Shown in pieces: positions 1 through 5,386 of a stretch of DNA of 8,885 nt. A model generated the notes under the pieces. It was not told where the DNA came from and searched no databases. It saw nothing but the letters and a program-made list of their open reading frames with translations. Within the stretch, counting starts at the first letter, position 1, and each line of letters opens with the position of its first letter. The stretch comes from Fimenecus sp964614605 (GTDB lineage Bacteria; Bacillota; Clostridia; Oscillospirales; Acutalibacteraceae), in assembly GCA_964614605.1 (NCBI GenBank), contig CAZTLU010000063.1, positions 1 through 8,885 of the forward strand. Reading direction: 5' to 3'. Position numbers and translations under genes: made by a program.

Positions 1-2
1 TA

Positions 3-1349
3 TCAATATACACCCTGTGCAACCATTGCTTCGGCAACCTTTTCAAAGCCTGCAATGTTAGCACCTGCAATAAGGTCATAGCCCATACCGTAACGCTCTG
101 ACGCGTCAACTGAAATATCATAGATATTCTTCATAGCTGATTTGAGCATTTCGTCAACCTTTTCAGCAGTCCATGCAAGTCTTTGGCTGTTCTGGCTCAT
201 TTCAAGACCTGAAACGCAAACGCCGCCTGCGTTAACTGCTTTTGAAGGAGCAACAATTACGCCGTTTTCAAGGAAATACTCAACAGCTTCTGCAGTTGTT
301 GGCATATTAGCAACCTCAATGTAATATTTTGTGCCGTTTGCAACAATCTTCTTTGCTTCTTCAAGTGTAACTTCGTTCTGTGTAGCGCAGGGGAGAGCAA
401 CATCAACCTTAACACCCCAAGGCTTTTCGCCGGGGAAGAATTCTGCGCCGAATTTGTCTGCATAATCCTTTGCCTTATCTCTGCCCGATGCACGCATCTC
501 AAGAAGATAATTGATTTTTTCTTCAGTTACGATACCGTCTTTGTCATAAACATAACCGTCAGGACCGCTGAGTGTAAGAGGAATACCGCCGAGCTCTGCA
601 ATCTTTTTAATTGCACCCCAAGCAACATTACCGAAACCTGAAACTGCGAATGTCTTGCCCTTAATGTCTTCGCCCTCGTGTGCAAGAACTTCATTTGTGT
701 AGTAAATTGCACCGTAGCCTGTAGCCTCGGGACGAACAAGTGAACCACCGTAAGTAATTCCCTTACCTGTAAGAACACCGTTTTCAAACGCACCAACAAT
801 TCTCTTATACTGACCGAAAAGATAACCGATTTCCTTACCGCTAACACCGATGTCGCCGGCCGGAACGTCAATGCTATCACCGATATGACGCTGAAGCTCT
901 GTCATAAATGCCTGGCAGAAGCGCATAATCTCGCCGTCACTCTTGCCAACAGGATTAAAGTCAGAACCGCCCTTTGCACCGCCCATAGGAAGACCGGTAA
1001 GTGAGTTCTTGAAAGTTTGTTCAAAGCCCAAGAAGTATATAATACTTGCATTTACACTTTTGTGGAAACGAAGACCGCCCTTGTATGGACCAATAGCAGA
1101 GTTGAACTGAACACGCCAACCGCGATTTACCTGAGTTTGACCATTATCATCAACCCATGCAATTCTGAAACGAACTGTTCTGTCGGGCTCAGCCATTCTA
1201 CCGAGAATATCATATTTTTCATATTCAGGATGTGCTTCAATAACCTTTTCGAGAGAACCATAAACCTCTCGTACACATTGCATAAATTCTTTTTTATCGC
1301 CGTCGCGTTCTTCTACTCTTTTAAGTATTTTTTCAATGTAACTGTTCAT
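3..1349 (-). CDS. gdhA: Glutamate dehydrogenase (hexameric, 448 aa)
   Basis: This cytoplasmic enzyme interconverts 2-oxoglutarate plus ammonium and L-glutamate using NAD(P)H, linking nitrogen assimilation or amino-acid fermentation to central carbon. The protein is complete at 448 residues, the usual length of the small hexameric class (Clostridium symbiosum, E. coli). Visible are the substrate-domain segment GPYKGGLRFH (87-96, glutamate-binding Lys90), Lys114, the catalytic loop PMGGAKGGSDF (121-131, Lys126), the catalytic Asp166 in PAGDIGVS, and the Rossmann dinucleotide motif SGFGNVAWGA (237-246). The ATG at 1349 has an AGGGGG ribosome binding site (1356-1361) six bases upstream. The stop is at 3-5, so its terminator lies outside the window. 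It is transcribed divergently from tsaE. The family call is secure. NADP versus NAD preference is not decided by what I can read, since the C. symbiosum homologue uses NAD and the E. coli one NADP. Confidence 0.97.
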   Translation of the reverse strand: MNSYIEKILKRVEERDGDKKEFMQCVREVYGSLEKVIEAHPEYEKYDILGRMAEPDRTVRFRIAWVDDNGQTQVNRGWRVQFNSAIGPYKGGLRFHKSVNASIIYFLGFEQTFKNSLTGLPMGGAKGGSDFNPVGKSDGEIMRFCQAFMTELQRHIGDSIDVPAGDIGVSGKEIGYLFGQYKRIVGAFENGVLTGKGITYGGSLVRPEATGYGAIYYTNEVLAHEGEDIKGKTFAVSGFGNVAWGAIKKIAELGGIPLTLSGPDGYVYDKDGIVTEEKINYLLEMRASGRDKAKDYADKFGAEFFPGEKPWGVKVDVALPCATQNEVTLEEAKKIVANGTKYYIEVANMPTTAEAVEYFLENGVIVAPSKAVNAGGVCVSGLEMSQNSQRLAWTAEKVDEMLKSAMKNIYDISVDASERYGMGYDLIAGANIAGFEKVAEAMVAQGVY

Positions 1350-1401
1350 AATAAACCCCCTGTTAAGTAACCCATTTAAATTCGGCTACTTGATGGTAAA
1401 A

Positions 1402-1431
1402 ATAATAACATATTATTGGTATTTTTTTCAA
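1402..1431 (-). promoter_or_regulatory. Putative sigma-A promoter of gdhA
   Basis: On the minus strand, TTGAAA (1426-1431) and TATTAT (1402-1407) are separated by 18 bases. The predicted start of transcription near 1395 leaves a leader of about 45 bases before the gdhA ATG. It lies in very AT-rich DNA, so chance similarity is possible. Confidence 0.5.
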
Positions 1432-1458
1432 TTCACAATATTGAAAAATATAGTTAAA

Positions 1459-1482
1459 TTTTAACACTTTAATTTGTTAAAA
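1459..1482. repeat. 8-bp inverted repeat upstream of gdhA promoter
   Basis: TTTTAACA (1459-1466) and TGTTAAAA (1475-1482) are perfect inverted arms with an 8-base spacer. They sit about 28 bases upstream of the gdhA -35 box, so this could be a regulator site. The arms contain the TGTTAA half-site word seen in Rex operators but in the opposite orientation, so I do not call it a Rex site. AT-rich composition raises the chance of coincidence. Confidence 0.3.
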
Positions 1483-1494
1483 ATGACAAAGCAC

Positions 1495-1560
1495 GACCAA
1501 AAACTTGCAAAAATACAAACAAAAAATGTGTAAAATACATAAAAATGCAAGTTTTTGGTC
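1495..1560. repeat. Perfect 15-bp inverted repeat with 36-base spacer
   Basis: GACCAAAAACTTGCA (1495-1509) is exactly the reverse complement of TGCAAGTTTTTGGTC (1546-1560). The 36-base spacer is almost pure A/T with no coding potential. The word AAGCAC flanks both sides (1489-1494 directly adjacent, 1565-1570 four bases away). The element lies mid-way in the non-coding gap between divergent gdhA and tsaE, upstream of both promoters. It could be a paired operator able to support looping, a minimal inverted-repeat (MITE-like) element, or a long-loop hairpin. Function is unknown. Confidence 0.75.
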
Positions 1561-1575
1561 AAACAAGCACCAATT

Positions 1576-1593
1576 GGGTTAAAACATTAACAA
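1576..1593. promoter_or_regulatory. Possible Rex-like operator (weaker match)
   Basis: GGGTTAA-AACA-TTAACAA matches 12 of the 14 defined positions of the clostridial Rex consensus TTGTTAA-N4-TTAACAA, with a perfect GTTAA/TTAAC core. Rex is the NADH/NAD+-sensing repressor. The site is about 55 bases upstream of the tsaE -35 box and 145 from that of gdhA. This is not the position of a simple roadblock repressor, so the assignment is tentative. Confidence 0.3.
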
Positions 1594-1647
1594 AGTGTTA
1601 GTGCAATCTTAACAAATATAAATATTAAAAAACAATTCAATTTGTAA

Positions 1648-1676
1648 TTTACTATTATGTAAATCTGTGATAGAAT
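1648..1676 (+). promoter_or_regulatory. Putative promoter of the tsaE-tsaB-rpiB operon
   Basis: TTTACT (1648-1653), a 17-base spacer and TAGAAT (1671-1676) give a reasonable sigma-A promoter. Transcription would start near 1683, about 36 bases before the tsaE ATG. The upstream DNA is AT-rich and could act as an UP element. Confidence 0.55.
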
Positions 1677-1718
1677 AGAACAGATAAAAAGCAGAACAAT
1701 TAACTTAACGGTGGATTT

Positions 1719-2147
1719 ATGCAGAAATTTGTAACAAACAGTGCAGAAGAAACAATCGAATTAGGTAGTAAGCTTGCTGAAAAGCTTAACGGCGGAACTG
1801 TCGTGGCATTTTTCGGCGGGCTCGGTATGGGTAAAACCGCATTTACTCGCGGCATGGCAAAGGCTCTTTGCGTAAAAGAAGAGGTTTCGAGCCCCACTTT
1901 CGCTATTGTCAATGATTACGGCGGTAATCCTCCACTTTATCATTTTGATATGTACCGTGTTGAAACATGGGACGATTTATATTCAAGCGGATTTTTTGAT
2001 TTTTACGAGGCAGGCGGAATATTAGCGGTTGAGTGGAGCGAAAATATAGAGAACGCTCTGCCCGAAAATACCGTAAGAGTAGAAATCAAAAGAGGCGAAG
2101 CTGATAATCAGCGCATTATCACTATTGACGGAGGTGTTGAAATATGA
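1719..2147 (+). CDS. tsaE: tRNA threonylcarbamoyladenosine biosynthesis ATPase TsaE
   Basis: TsaE is the P-loop ATPase that works with TsaB and TsaD to transfer the threonylcarbamoyl group to A37 of ANN-decoding tRNAs (t6A). The 142-residue length is normal. Visible are the Walker A motif GGLGMGKT (33-40, Lys39, Thr40), the SSPTF segment (57-61), HFDMYR (75-80, Asp77 as a Walker B-like acid) and the family-typical EWSENI (105-110). The ATG at 1719 follows a weak GGTGGA site. The gene opens an operon and its stop overlaps the tsaB start (ATGA, 2144-2147), which suggests translational coupling. Confidence 0.96.
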   Translation: MQKFVTNSAEETIELGSKLAEKLNGGTVVAFFGGLGMGKTAFTRGMAKALCVKEEVSSPTFAIVNDYGGNPPLYHFDMYRVETWDDLYSSGFFDFYEAGGILAVEWSENIENALPENTVRVEIKRGEADNQRIITIDGGVEI

Positions 2148-2875
2148 AAATTTTATCACTTGATTCAACCTCTGTAACCGCATCAGCGGCGATTACCGAA
2201 AACGGCAAAACTCTTGCCGAGAATTTCATAAATAACGGGCTTACTCATAGTCAGACCTTGATGCCTTTGGTTGAGAAAACTCTCGTTGAAAGCGGAATTT
2301 CAATAAAAGATATTGATTTGTTAGCAGTAACCAACGGTCCGGGCTCATTTACGGGTGTGCGAATCGGCATTGCTTCCGTTAAGGGTATGGCAGACGCACT
2401 TAATAAGCCTTGCTTTGCGGTTTCAACTCTTGAAGCTATCGCAGAGCCACTTAAAAATGAAGATGTCATTGCCTGTGCCGTAATGGATGCTCGTTGCAAC
2501 CAGGTCTATACCGCGATTTTTGAAAACGGCAGCCGACTTTGTGAAGATAAAGCCGTGCTTATTGATGAATTAGGCGAAGAACTGAAAAAGTACAACAAAA
2601 AGGTTGTATTTATCGGTGATGGAGCAGAATTGTGTTATGCAAAACTTTGCAGGGGCGGGTCTCCGTGCCCGCCTGCAAGTGAAACTGCTGTGTTGAAAAA
2701 TGCAGATATAGCCGACGAAAATATCCGCTATATTCACGCATCATCAATCGGCAGACTTGCAGAAGACAAAATAAACAACGGCGAAAATACAACAGCTTCA
2801 GCAAAGCTTGTTCCTTTTTACTTGCGTTTACCACAAGCTGAAAGAGAACTGAATAATAAACTTAAAAAGAATTAA
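2144..2875 (+). CDS. tsaB: t6A biosynthesis scaffold protein TsaB, with an in-frame repeat insertion
   Basis: TsaB is the ASKHA-fold partner of TsaD in the t6A-forming complex. Family marks are LDSTS (5-9), THSQTLMPLV (34-43), NGPGSFTGVRIG (64-75), the MDARCNQVY segment (114-122), GDGAELCY (158-165), ASSIGRLA (199-206) and the C-terminal VPFYLRLPQAERE (223-235). The ribosome binding site GAGGTG lies 7 bases before an ATG that overlaps the tsaE stop. Between GDGAELCY and ADENIRY, where homologues as I recall them have a short variable loop, this protein carries extra sequence. Residues 169-178 (CRGGSPCPPA) are encoded by a GC-rich palindrome (2649-2676). The frame stays open, so the gene is probably functional. 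The rimI and tsaD genes that often follow tsaB are absent here; rpiB follows after 18 bases. Confidence 0.95.
   Translation: MKILSLDSTSVTASAAITENGKTLAENFINNGLTHSQTLMPLVEKTLVESGISIKDIDLLAVTNGPGSFTGVRIGIASVKGMADALNKPCFAVSTLEAIAEPLKNEDVIACAVMDARCNQVYTAIFENGSRLCEDKAVLIDELGEELKKYNKKVVFIGDGAELCYAKLCRGGSPCPPASETAVLKNADIADENIRYIHASSIGRLAEDKINNGENTTASAKLVPFYLRLPQAERELNNKLKKN
2649..2676. repeat. GC-rich palindromic repeat inside the tsaB coding sequence
   Basis: The outer arms GCAGG (2649-2653) and CCTGC (2672-2676) and the inner arms CGGG (2656-2659) and CCCG (2668-2671) pair around a loop, with a two-base bulge of G on the left. The stretch is far more GC-rich than its surroundings. It resembles the intergenic palindromes at 4097-4116 and 5299-5322 in style (G-rich arm, short CT-rich loop, C-rich arm). 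It encodes TsaB residues 169-178 without breaking the frame, so it looks like an intragenic palindromic element comparable to those described in Rickettsia genes. Confidence 0.7.
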
Positions 2876-2893
2876 ATTCAAAGGAGAATTATT

Positions 2894-3331
2894 ATGATAG
2901 CATTAGGTGCCGACCACGGCGGATTTGAACTCAAAGAAGCAATCAAAAAGCATCTTGACGAAAGAAATATTGAGTATATCGACTGCGGAACTCATACTCC
3001 CGAGTCAGTTGACTATGCTCCAATTGCAAAAGCAACCTGCGAAAAGGTAACAAGCGGTGAGTGCGAAAAAGCAATTCTCTGTTGCGGAACAGGTATAGGC
3101 ATTTCAATGGCTGCAAATAAGGTTAAGGGTATCCGTGCAGCTTGTTGTTCAGATTATTTCAGCGCAAAATTCACAAGACTTCATAACGATGCAAATGCTC
3201 TTTGTATGGGTGGTCGTGTTGTAGGCGTTGGCTTGGCACTTGAGCTTGTTGATGTGTTCCTTGACACAGAATTCGAGGGCGGACGCCACCAGAGAAGAAT
3301 TGACCAGATTATGGACATAGAAAATTCTTAA
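2894..3331 (+). CDS. rpiB: Ribose-5-phosphate isomerase B
   Basis: RpiB interconverts ribulose-5-phosphate and ribose-5-phosphate in the non-oxidative pentose phosphate pathway, supplying precursor for PRPP. The protein has 145 residues, typical of the RpiB/LacAB fold. Key features are GADHGG (5-10, Asp7 and His8), the anion-hole and catalytic segment CCGTGIGISMAANK (63-76, with Cys64 aligned to E. coli catalytic Cys66), RLHNDAN (95-101, His97 as ring-opening base) and the phosphate-binding GGRHQRR (129-135). An AAGGAG site lies nine bases before the ATG. A single complete gene with the RpiB catalytic set, next to upp, argues against the LacA/LacB galactose-6-phosphate isomerase pair. Part of the tsaE-tsaB transcription unit. 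Confidence 0.95.
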   Translation: MIALGADHGGFELKEAIKKHLDERNIEYIDCGTHTPESVDYAPIAKATCEKVTSGECEKAILCCGTGIGISMAANKVKGIRAACCSDYFSAKFTRLHNDANALCMGGRVVGVGLALELVDVFLDTEFEGGRHQRRIDQIMDIENS

Positions 3332-3337
3332 AAAATC

Positions 3338-3366
3338 TTGTTATTTGTAAATAATAGGTATATAAT
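3338..3366 (+). promoter_or_regulatory. Strong promoter in front of upp
   Basis: TTGTTA (3338-3343), a 17-base spacer and a perfect TATAAT (3361-3366) lie in the 68-base gap after rpiB. Transcription would start near 3373, giving upp independent expression besides any read-through from the tsaE operon. Confidence 0.75.
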
Positions 3367-3399
3367 GATTACAGAAAATTTGATTTGGAGGCAGTTAAA

Positions 3400-4026
3400 A
3401 TGGCAGTAACAATTACAAACCATCCCCTTATTCAGCATAAACTTACTCTTTTAAGAGATAAAAACACAGGCTCAAAAGAATTCAGAGCACTCGTTTCTGA
3501 AATTGCAACCCTTATGTGCTATGAGGCAACTCGTGACCTTCCTCTTGAAGAGGTTGAGGTTGAAACACCAATCCAAAAGGCAAAAACAAAGGTTATTTCA
3601 GGTAAAACTCTTGCATTTGTTCCGATTTTGAGAGCAGGTACAGGTATGCTCGACGGCGTTCTCTCACTTGTTCCGTCTGCAAAGATTGGTCATATCGGTA
3701 TGTACCGCGACCCCGAAACAGCACTTCCCGTGCCTTATTACTGCAAGCTTCCTTCAGATATTGAAGAGCGTGAGGTTATCGTGCTTGACCCAATGCTTGC
3801 AACAGGCGGTTCAGCAATCGATGCAATCGACCAGATTAAGAAGTACAATCCCAAATCAATTAAGTTTATGGGTATTATCGCAGCTCCCGAGGGTATGATG
3901 GCTCTTACAGAAGCTCACCCCGATGTTGATATTTACTGCGCAGCTCTCGACGAAAAGCTCAACGACCATAAATATATCGTTCCGGGCTTGGGCGACGCAG
4001 GCGACAGAATTTTCGGCACAAAATAA
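3400..4026 (+). CDS. upp: Uracil phosphoribosyltransferase
   Basis: Upp converts uracil plus PRPP to UMP and pyrophosphate in pyrimidine salvage. With the start at 3400 the protein has 208 residues, the normal length. The PRPP-binding loop is VIVLDPMLATGGSA (126-139), and the uracil-binding C-terminal segment is YIVPGLGDAGDR (192-203). Earlier conserved segments include FVPILRAGTGM (73-83) and GMYRD (100-104). The ATG at 3400 has GGAGG (3387-3391) eight bases upstream. An upstream in-frame TTG at 3385 overlaps that site and is not the start. The rpiB-upp neighbourhood is recurrent in Firmicutes (B. subtilis ywlF and upp are close). Confidence 0.97.
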   Translation: MAVTITNHPLIQHKLTLLRDKNTGSKEFRALVSEIATLMCYEATRDLPLEEVEVETPIQKAKTKVISGKTLAFVPILRAGTGMLDGVLSLVPSAKIGHIGMYRDPETALPVPYYCKLPSDIEEREVIVLDPMLATGGSAIDAIDQIKKYNPKSIKFMGIIAAPEGMMALTEAHPDVDIYCAALDEKLNDHKYIVPGLGDAGDRIFGTK

Positions 4027-4038
4027 ACCTTTCTAAAG

Positions 4039-4081
4039 CCTCCCTTGTTAAAGGGAGGGGGACCGCGTTAGCGGTGGAGGG
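4039..4081 (+). repeat. Double hairpin intergenic repeat with two GTTA loops
   Basis: CCTCCCTT-GTTA-AAGGGAGG (4039-4058) is a perfect 8-bp hairpin. It is followed by ACCGC-GTTA-GCGGT (4062-4075), a perfect 5-bp hairpin with the same loop, and then GGAGGG (4076-4081), which could pair alternatively with the first CCTCCC. No T-run follows, so it is not a classic terminator. I recall repeats with this layout as frequent between genes of gut Firmicutes, but could not check copy number. Confidence 0.65.
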
Positions 4082-4096
4082 ATTCAATAATTGTAT

Positions 4097-4121
4097 GGCG
4101 GGGGCTTGCTCCCGCCGTTTT
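4097..4121 (+). terminator. Likely rho-independent terminator of upp; repeat copy A
   Basis: GGCGGGGG (4097-4104), tetraloop CTTG and CTCCCGCC (4109-4116) form an 8-bp stem with one G-U pair, followed by G then TTTTATATTTTATT. It is 70 bases past the upp stop. The 17 bases CTTGCTCCCGCCGTTTT (4105-4121) recur identically at 5275-5291, so the terminator is also a member of a repeat family. Confidence 0.7.
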
Positions 4122-4129
4122 ATATTTTA

Positions 4130-4158
4130 TTGACAAGCTGATATTAAAATGATATATT
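4130..4158 (+). promoter_or_regulatory. Promoter of the beta-propeller glycosidase-like gene
   Basis: A perfect TTGACA (4130-4135), a 17-base spacer and TATATT (4153-4158) predict a start near 4165. This leaves an 87-base leader that contains the hairpin at 4186-4219. Confidence 0.65.
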
Positions 4159-4185
4159 TGAATTGAGGTCAGTATAAGAATGAAT

Positions 4186-4219
4186 CACAAGGGATGAATT
4201 CATAGAACCGCTCCCTGTG
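4186..4219 (+). repeat. Leader hairpin containing repeat copy B
   Basis: CACAAGGGA (4186-4194) pairs with TCCCTGTG (4212-4219) with one bulged A. The 15 bases AGAACCGCTCCCTGT (4204-4218) recur at 5216-5230 with one mismatch. The hairpin would fall in the leader of the 4252 gene and is followed by a T-rich stretch, so a weak attenuator is conceivable. Confidence 0.55.
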
Positions 4220-4251
4220 TTCCTTTTGTATCAAATAAGGAAATATAAAAT

Positions 4252-5208
4252 ATGCAGAATTTGACTTTTGAACAATTTAGCAATGCTGATTTTAAGCTTT
4301 ACAACAGTAATCCCATAATAAAAAATCCGTTAAACAGTTTTGTTATTGCTGACCCCAGTGTGTTGACACCCGATGTTTCTCACGACGGCAAATGGCACTT
4401 ATTCTGTCATACTTTTTTCGGTGTTTACAGATATGAGAGCGTTGACGGAATAAGCTTCAAGAATAAGGGCAAGATTGTTAATCGTGCAATGCGACCGAAT
4501 ATCAATTATATTAACGGAAAATACTATCTGTTTTATGAGAGAACAAGACCTGTGATTTTCAATCTTTTAAGTCTTGTGGGTGCAAAATGGAAATCGGAAA
4601 TCTATTGTGTTGAGTCCATAAATCTTACCGATTGGACAGAGCCTTATTTGGTTATCGGTAAAAGTCGTGATTATGAAGAATTCAGGAATGGAATTGCCAT
4701 TTCAAATCCGTTTTTAATAGAAAAAGACGGCAAATATCGTATGTATTACTCTTGCGGGCAGACATTTATTAAAGATTGCGGTTTTTGTGAGCCTACGCAC
4801 ATAAGCTTTGCAGAAAGTGATAGCATTGCAAAAGGCTACATATCAAGGGAAAAGCCTATCATCAGCCCCGACAAAAGCATTGAATATTTAAATCTGTGTT
4901 CAGGCTGTTTAAAGGTATATAAATTAAAGAATTGCTACATTGGACTTCAAAACGGCATATTCGAAAAAGACGGAAAAAGCCATTCAGCGATTATGCTTTT
5001 AAAGTCGGATGACGGAATAAATTTTGAATTTATAAAGCCATTTTTGGTACCACAGAAGTGTGAAAATAGCAATTGGATGGCACAATATGTTTATGCTTGT
5101 TGCCTTACATATCACGAGAATAAATTAAGACTTTATTTCAATGCAAGAAATGTGTCTAATAACATTACAGGCAGAGAGTGTATTGGAATTTACGAAGCGG
5201 AAATATAG
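4252..5208 (+). CDS. Five-bladed beta-propeller glycoside hydrolase-like protein (GH43/GH130 type)
   Basis: The 318-residue protein probably acts on a carbohydrate. It has no signal peptide or membrane segment, so it is predicted cytoplasmic, handling imported sugars or acting as a phosphorylase. It shows the repeated blade pattern of GH43/GH32/GH130-type propellers: ADPSVL (33-38, Asp34 a candidate catalytic base), DGKWHLFCHT (45-54), NGKYYLFYE (88-96), SNPFLIEKDGKYRMYYS (151-167), NGIFEKDGKSHSAIMLLKSDDGINF (from 234) and ENKLRLYFNAR (289-299). Glu180 in CGFCEPTHISFA is a possible acid. It is rich in cysteine (eleven). TAAGGA (4236-4241) precedes the ATG. It is a single-gene unit with its own promoter, flanked on both sides by the same two repeat families. 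The exact family and substrate cannot be assigned by eye. Confidence 0.75.
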   Translation: MQNLTFEQFSNADFKLYNSNPIIKNPLNSFVIADPSVLTPDVSHDGKWHLFCHTFFGVYRYESVDGISFKNKGKIVNRAMRPNINYINGKYYLFYERTRPVIFNLLSLVGAKWKSEIYCVESINLTDWTEPYLVIGKSRDYEEFRNGIAISNPFLIEKDGKYRMYYSCGQTFIKDCGFCEPTHISFAESDSIAKGYISREKPIISPDKSIEYLNLCSGCLKVYKLKNCYIGLQNGIFEKDGKSHSAIMLLKSDDGINFEFIKPFLVPQKCENSNWMAQYVYACCLTYHENKLRLYFNARNVSNNITGRECIGIYEAEI

Positions 5209-5209
5209 A

Positions 5210-5232
5210 AGACAGAGAACCGTTCCCTGTCT
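5210..5232. repeat. 23-bp palindrome, repeat copy B'
   Basis: AGACAGAGAAC (5210-5220) and GTTCCCTGTCT (5222-5232) are inverted arms with a single mismatch around one central base, starting one base after the stop of the propeller gene. Bases 5216-5230 match the leader element at 4204-4218 in 14 of 15 positions. Confidence 0.75.
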
Positions 5233-5261
5233 ACACTCGAAGCAGAAGCACCGACCGAGCC

Positions 5262-5291
5262 GGCAGGCGAGACACTTGCTCCCGCCGTTTT
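5262..5291 (+). repeat. Degraded repeat copy A'
   Basis: The right half CTTGCTCCCGCCGTTTT (5275-5291) is identical to 4105-4121. The left half (GGCAGGCGAG, 5262-5271) pairs only imperfectly, with one mismatch and a two-base bulge. It looks like an older or damaged copy of the upp terminator repeat. It may still contribute to termination through its T-run. Confidence 0.65.
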
Positions 5292-5298
5292 TTGTGTA

Positions 5299-5322
5299 GG
5301 GGTCGGCGTCCTCGACGACCCC
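5299..5322. repeat. 24-bp GC-rich palindrome
   Basis: GGGGTCG (5299-5305) pairs with CGACCCC (5316-5322). After one G/A mismatch, CG and CG pair around a TCCT loop. It has the same general design as the palindrome inside tsaB but a different arm sequence. Confidence 0.65.
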
Positions 5323-5338
5323 AAAAAATAGCAAAACA

Positions 5339-5368
5339 AAAGCAGAACTGATTTTTCGGTTCTGCTTT
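5339..5368. terminator. Bidirectional terminator between convergent genes
   Basis: AAAGCAGAAC (5339-5348) and GTTCTGCTTT (5359-5368) form a perfect 10-bp stem with a 10-base loop. A T-rich tail follows on the plus strand (TTTCTTTATAT), and on the minus strand the tail reads TTTTGTTTTGC. It therefore serves both the propeller gene and the oxidoreductase, whose stop is at 5387. Confidence 0.85.
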
Positions 5369-5386
5369 CTTTATATGTATTAACTT

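Noticed and set aside
1017..1370. Plus-strand open frame of 117 codons opposite the 5' end of gdhA
   Set aside because: It is antisense to conserved gdhA sequence, has no domain signal and ends in the gdhA leader.
2894..3331. LacA/LacB galactose-6-phosphate isomerase subunit
   Set aside because: It is a single gene with the full RpiB catalytic set next to upp, with no partner subunit or tagatose pathway genes.
3385..3399. Upstream TTG start giving upp five extra residues
   Set aside because: The TTG overlaps the GGAGG ribosome binding site, and the ATG at 3400 has ideal spacing and gives the normal 208-residue family length.
4039..4081. Riboswitch or T-box leader downstream of upp
   Set aside because: It is two simple hairpins with no conserved aptamer core, and the predicted promoter of the next gene lies downstream of it.
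4097..5291. Repeats around the propeller gene as a CRISPR array or transposon ends
   Set aside because: There are only two copies of each, with no regular spacers, no terminal inverted orientation and no transposase or Cas gene. They fit dispersed intergenic repeats better.
5125..5334. Minus-strand 69-codon open frame across the repeat cluster
   Set aside because: It is composed of palindromic repeats and antisense propeller-gene sequence and has no ribosome binding site.
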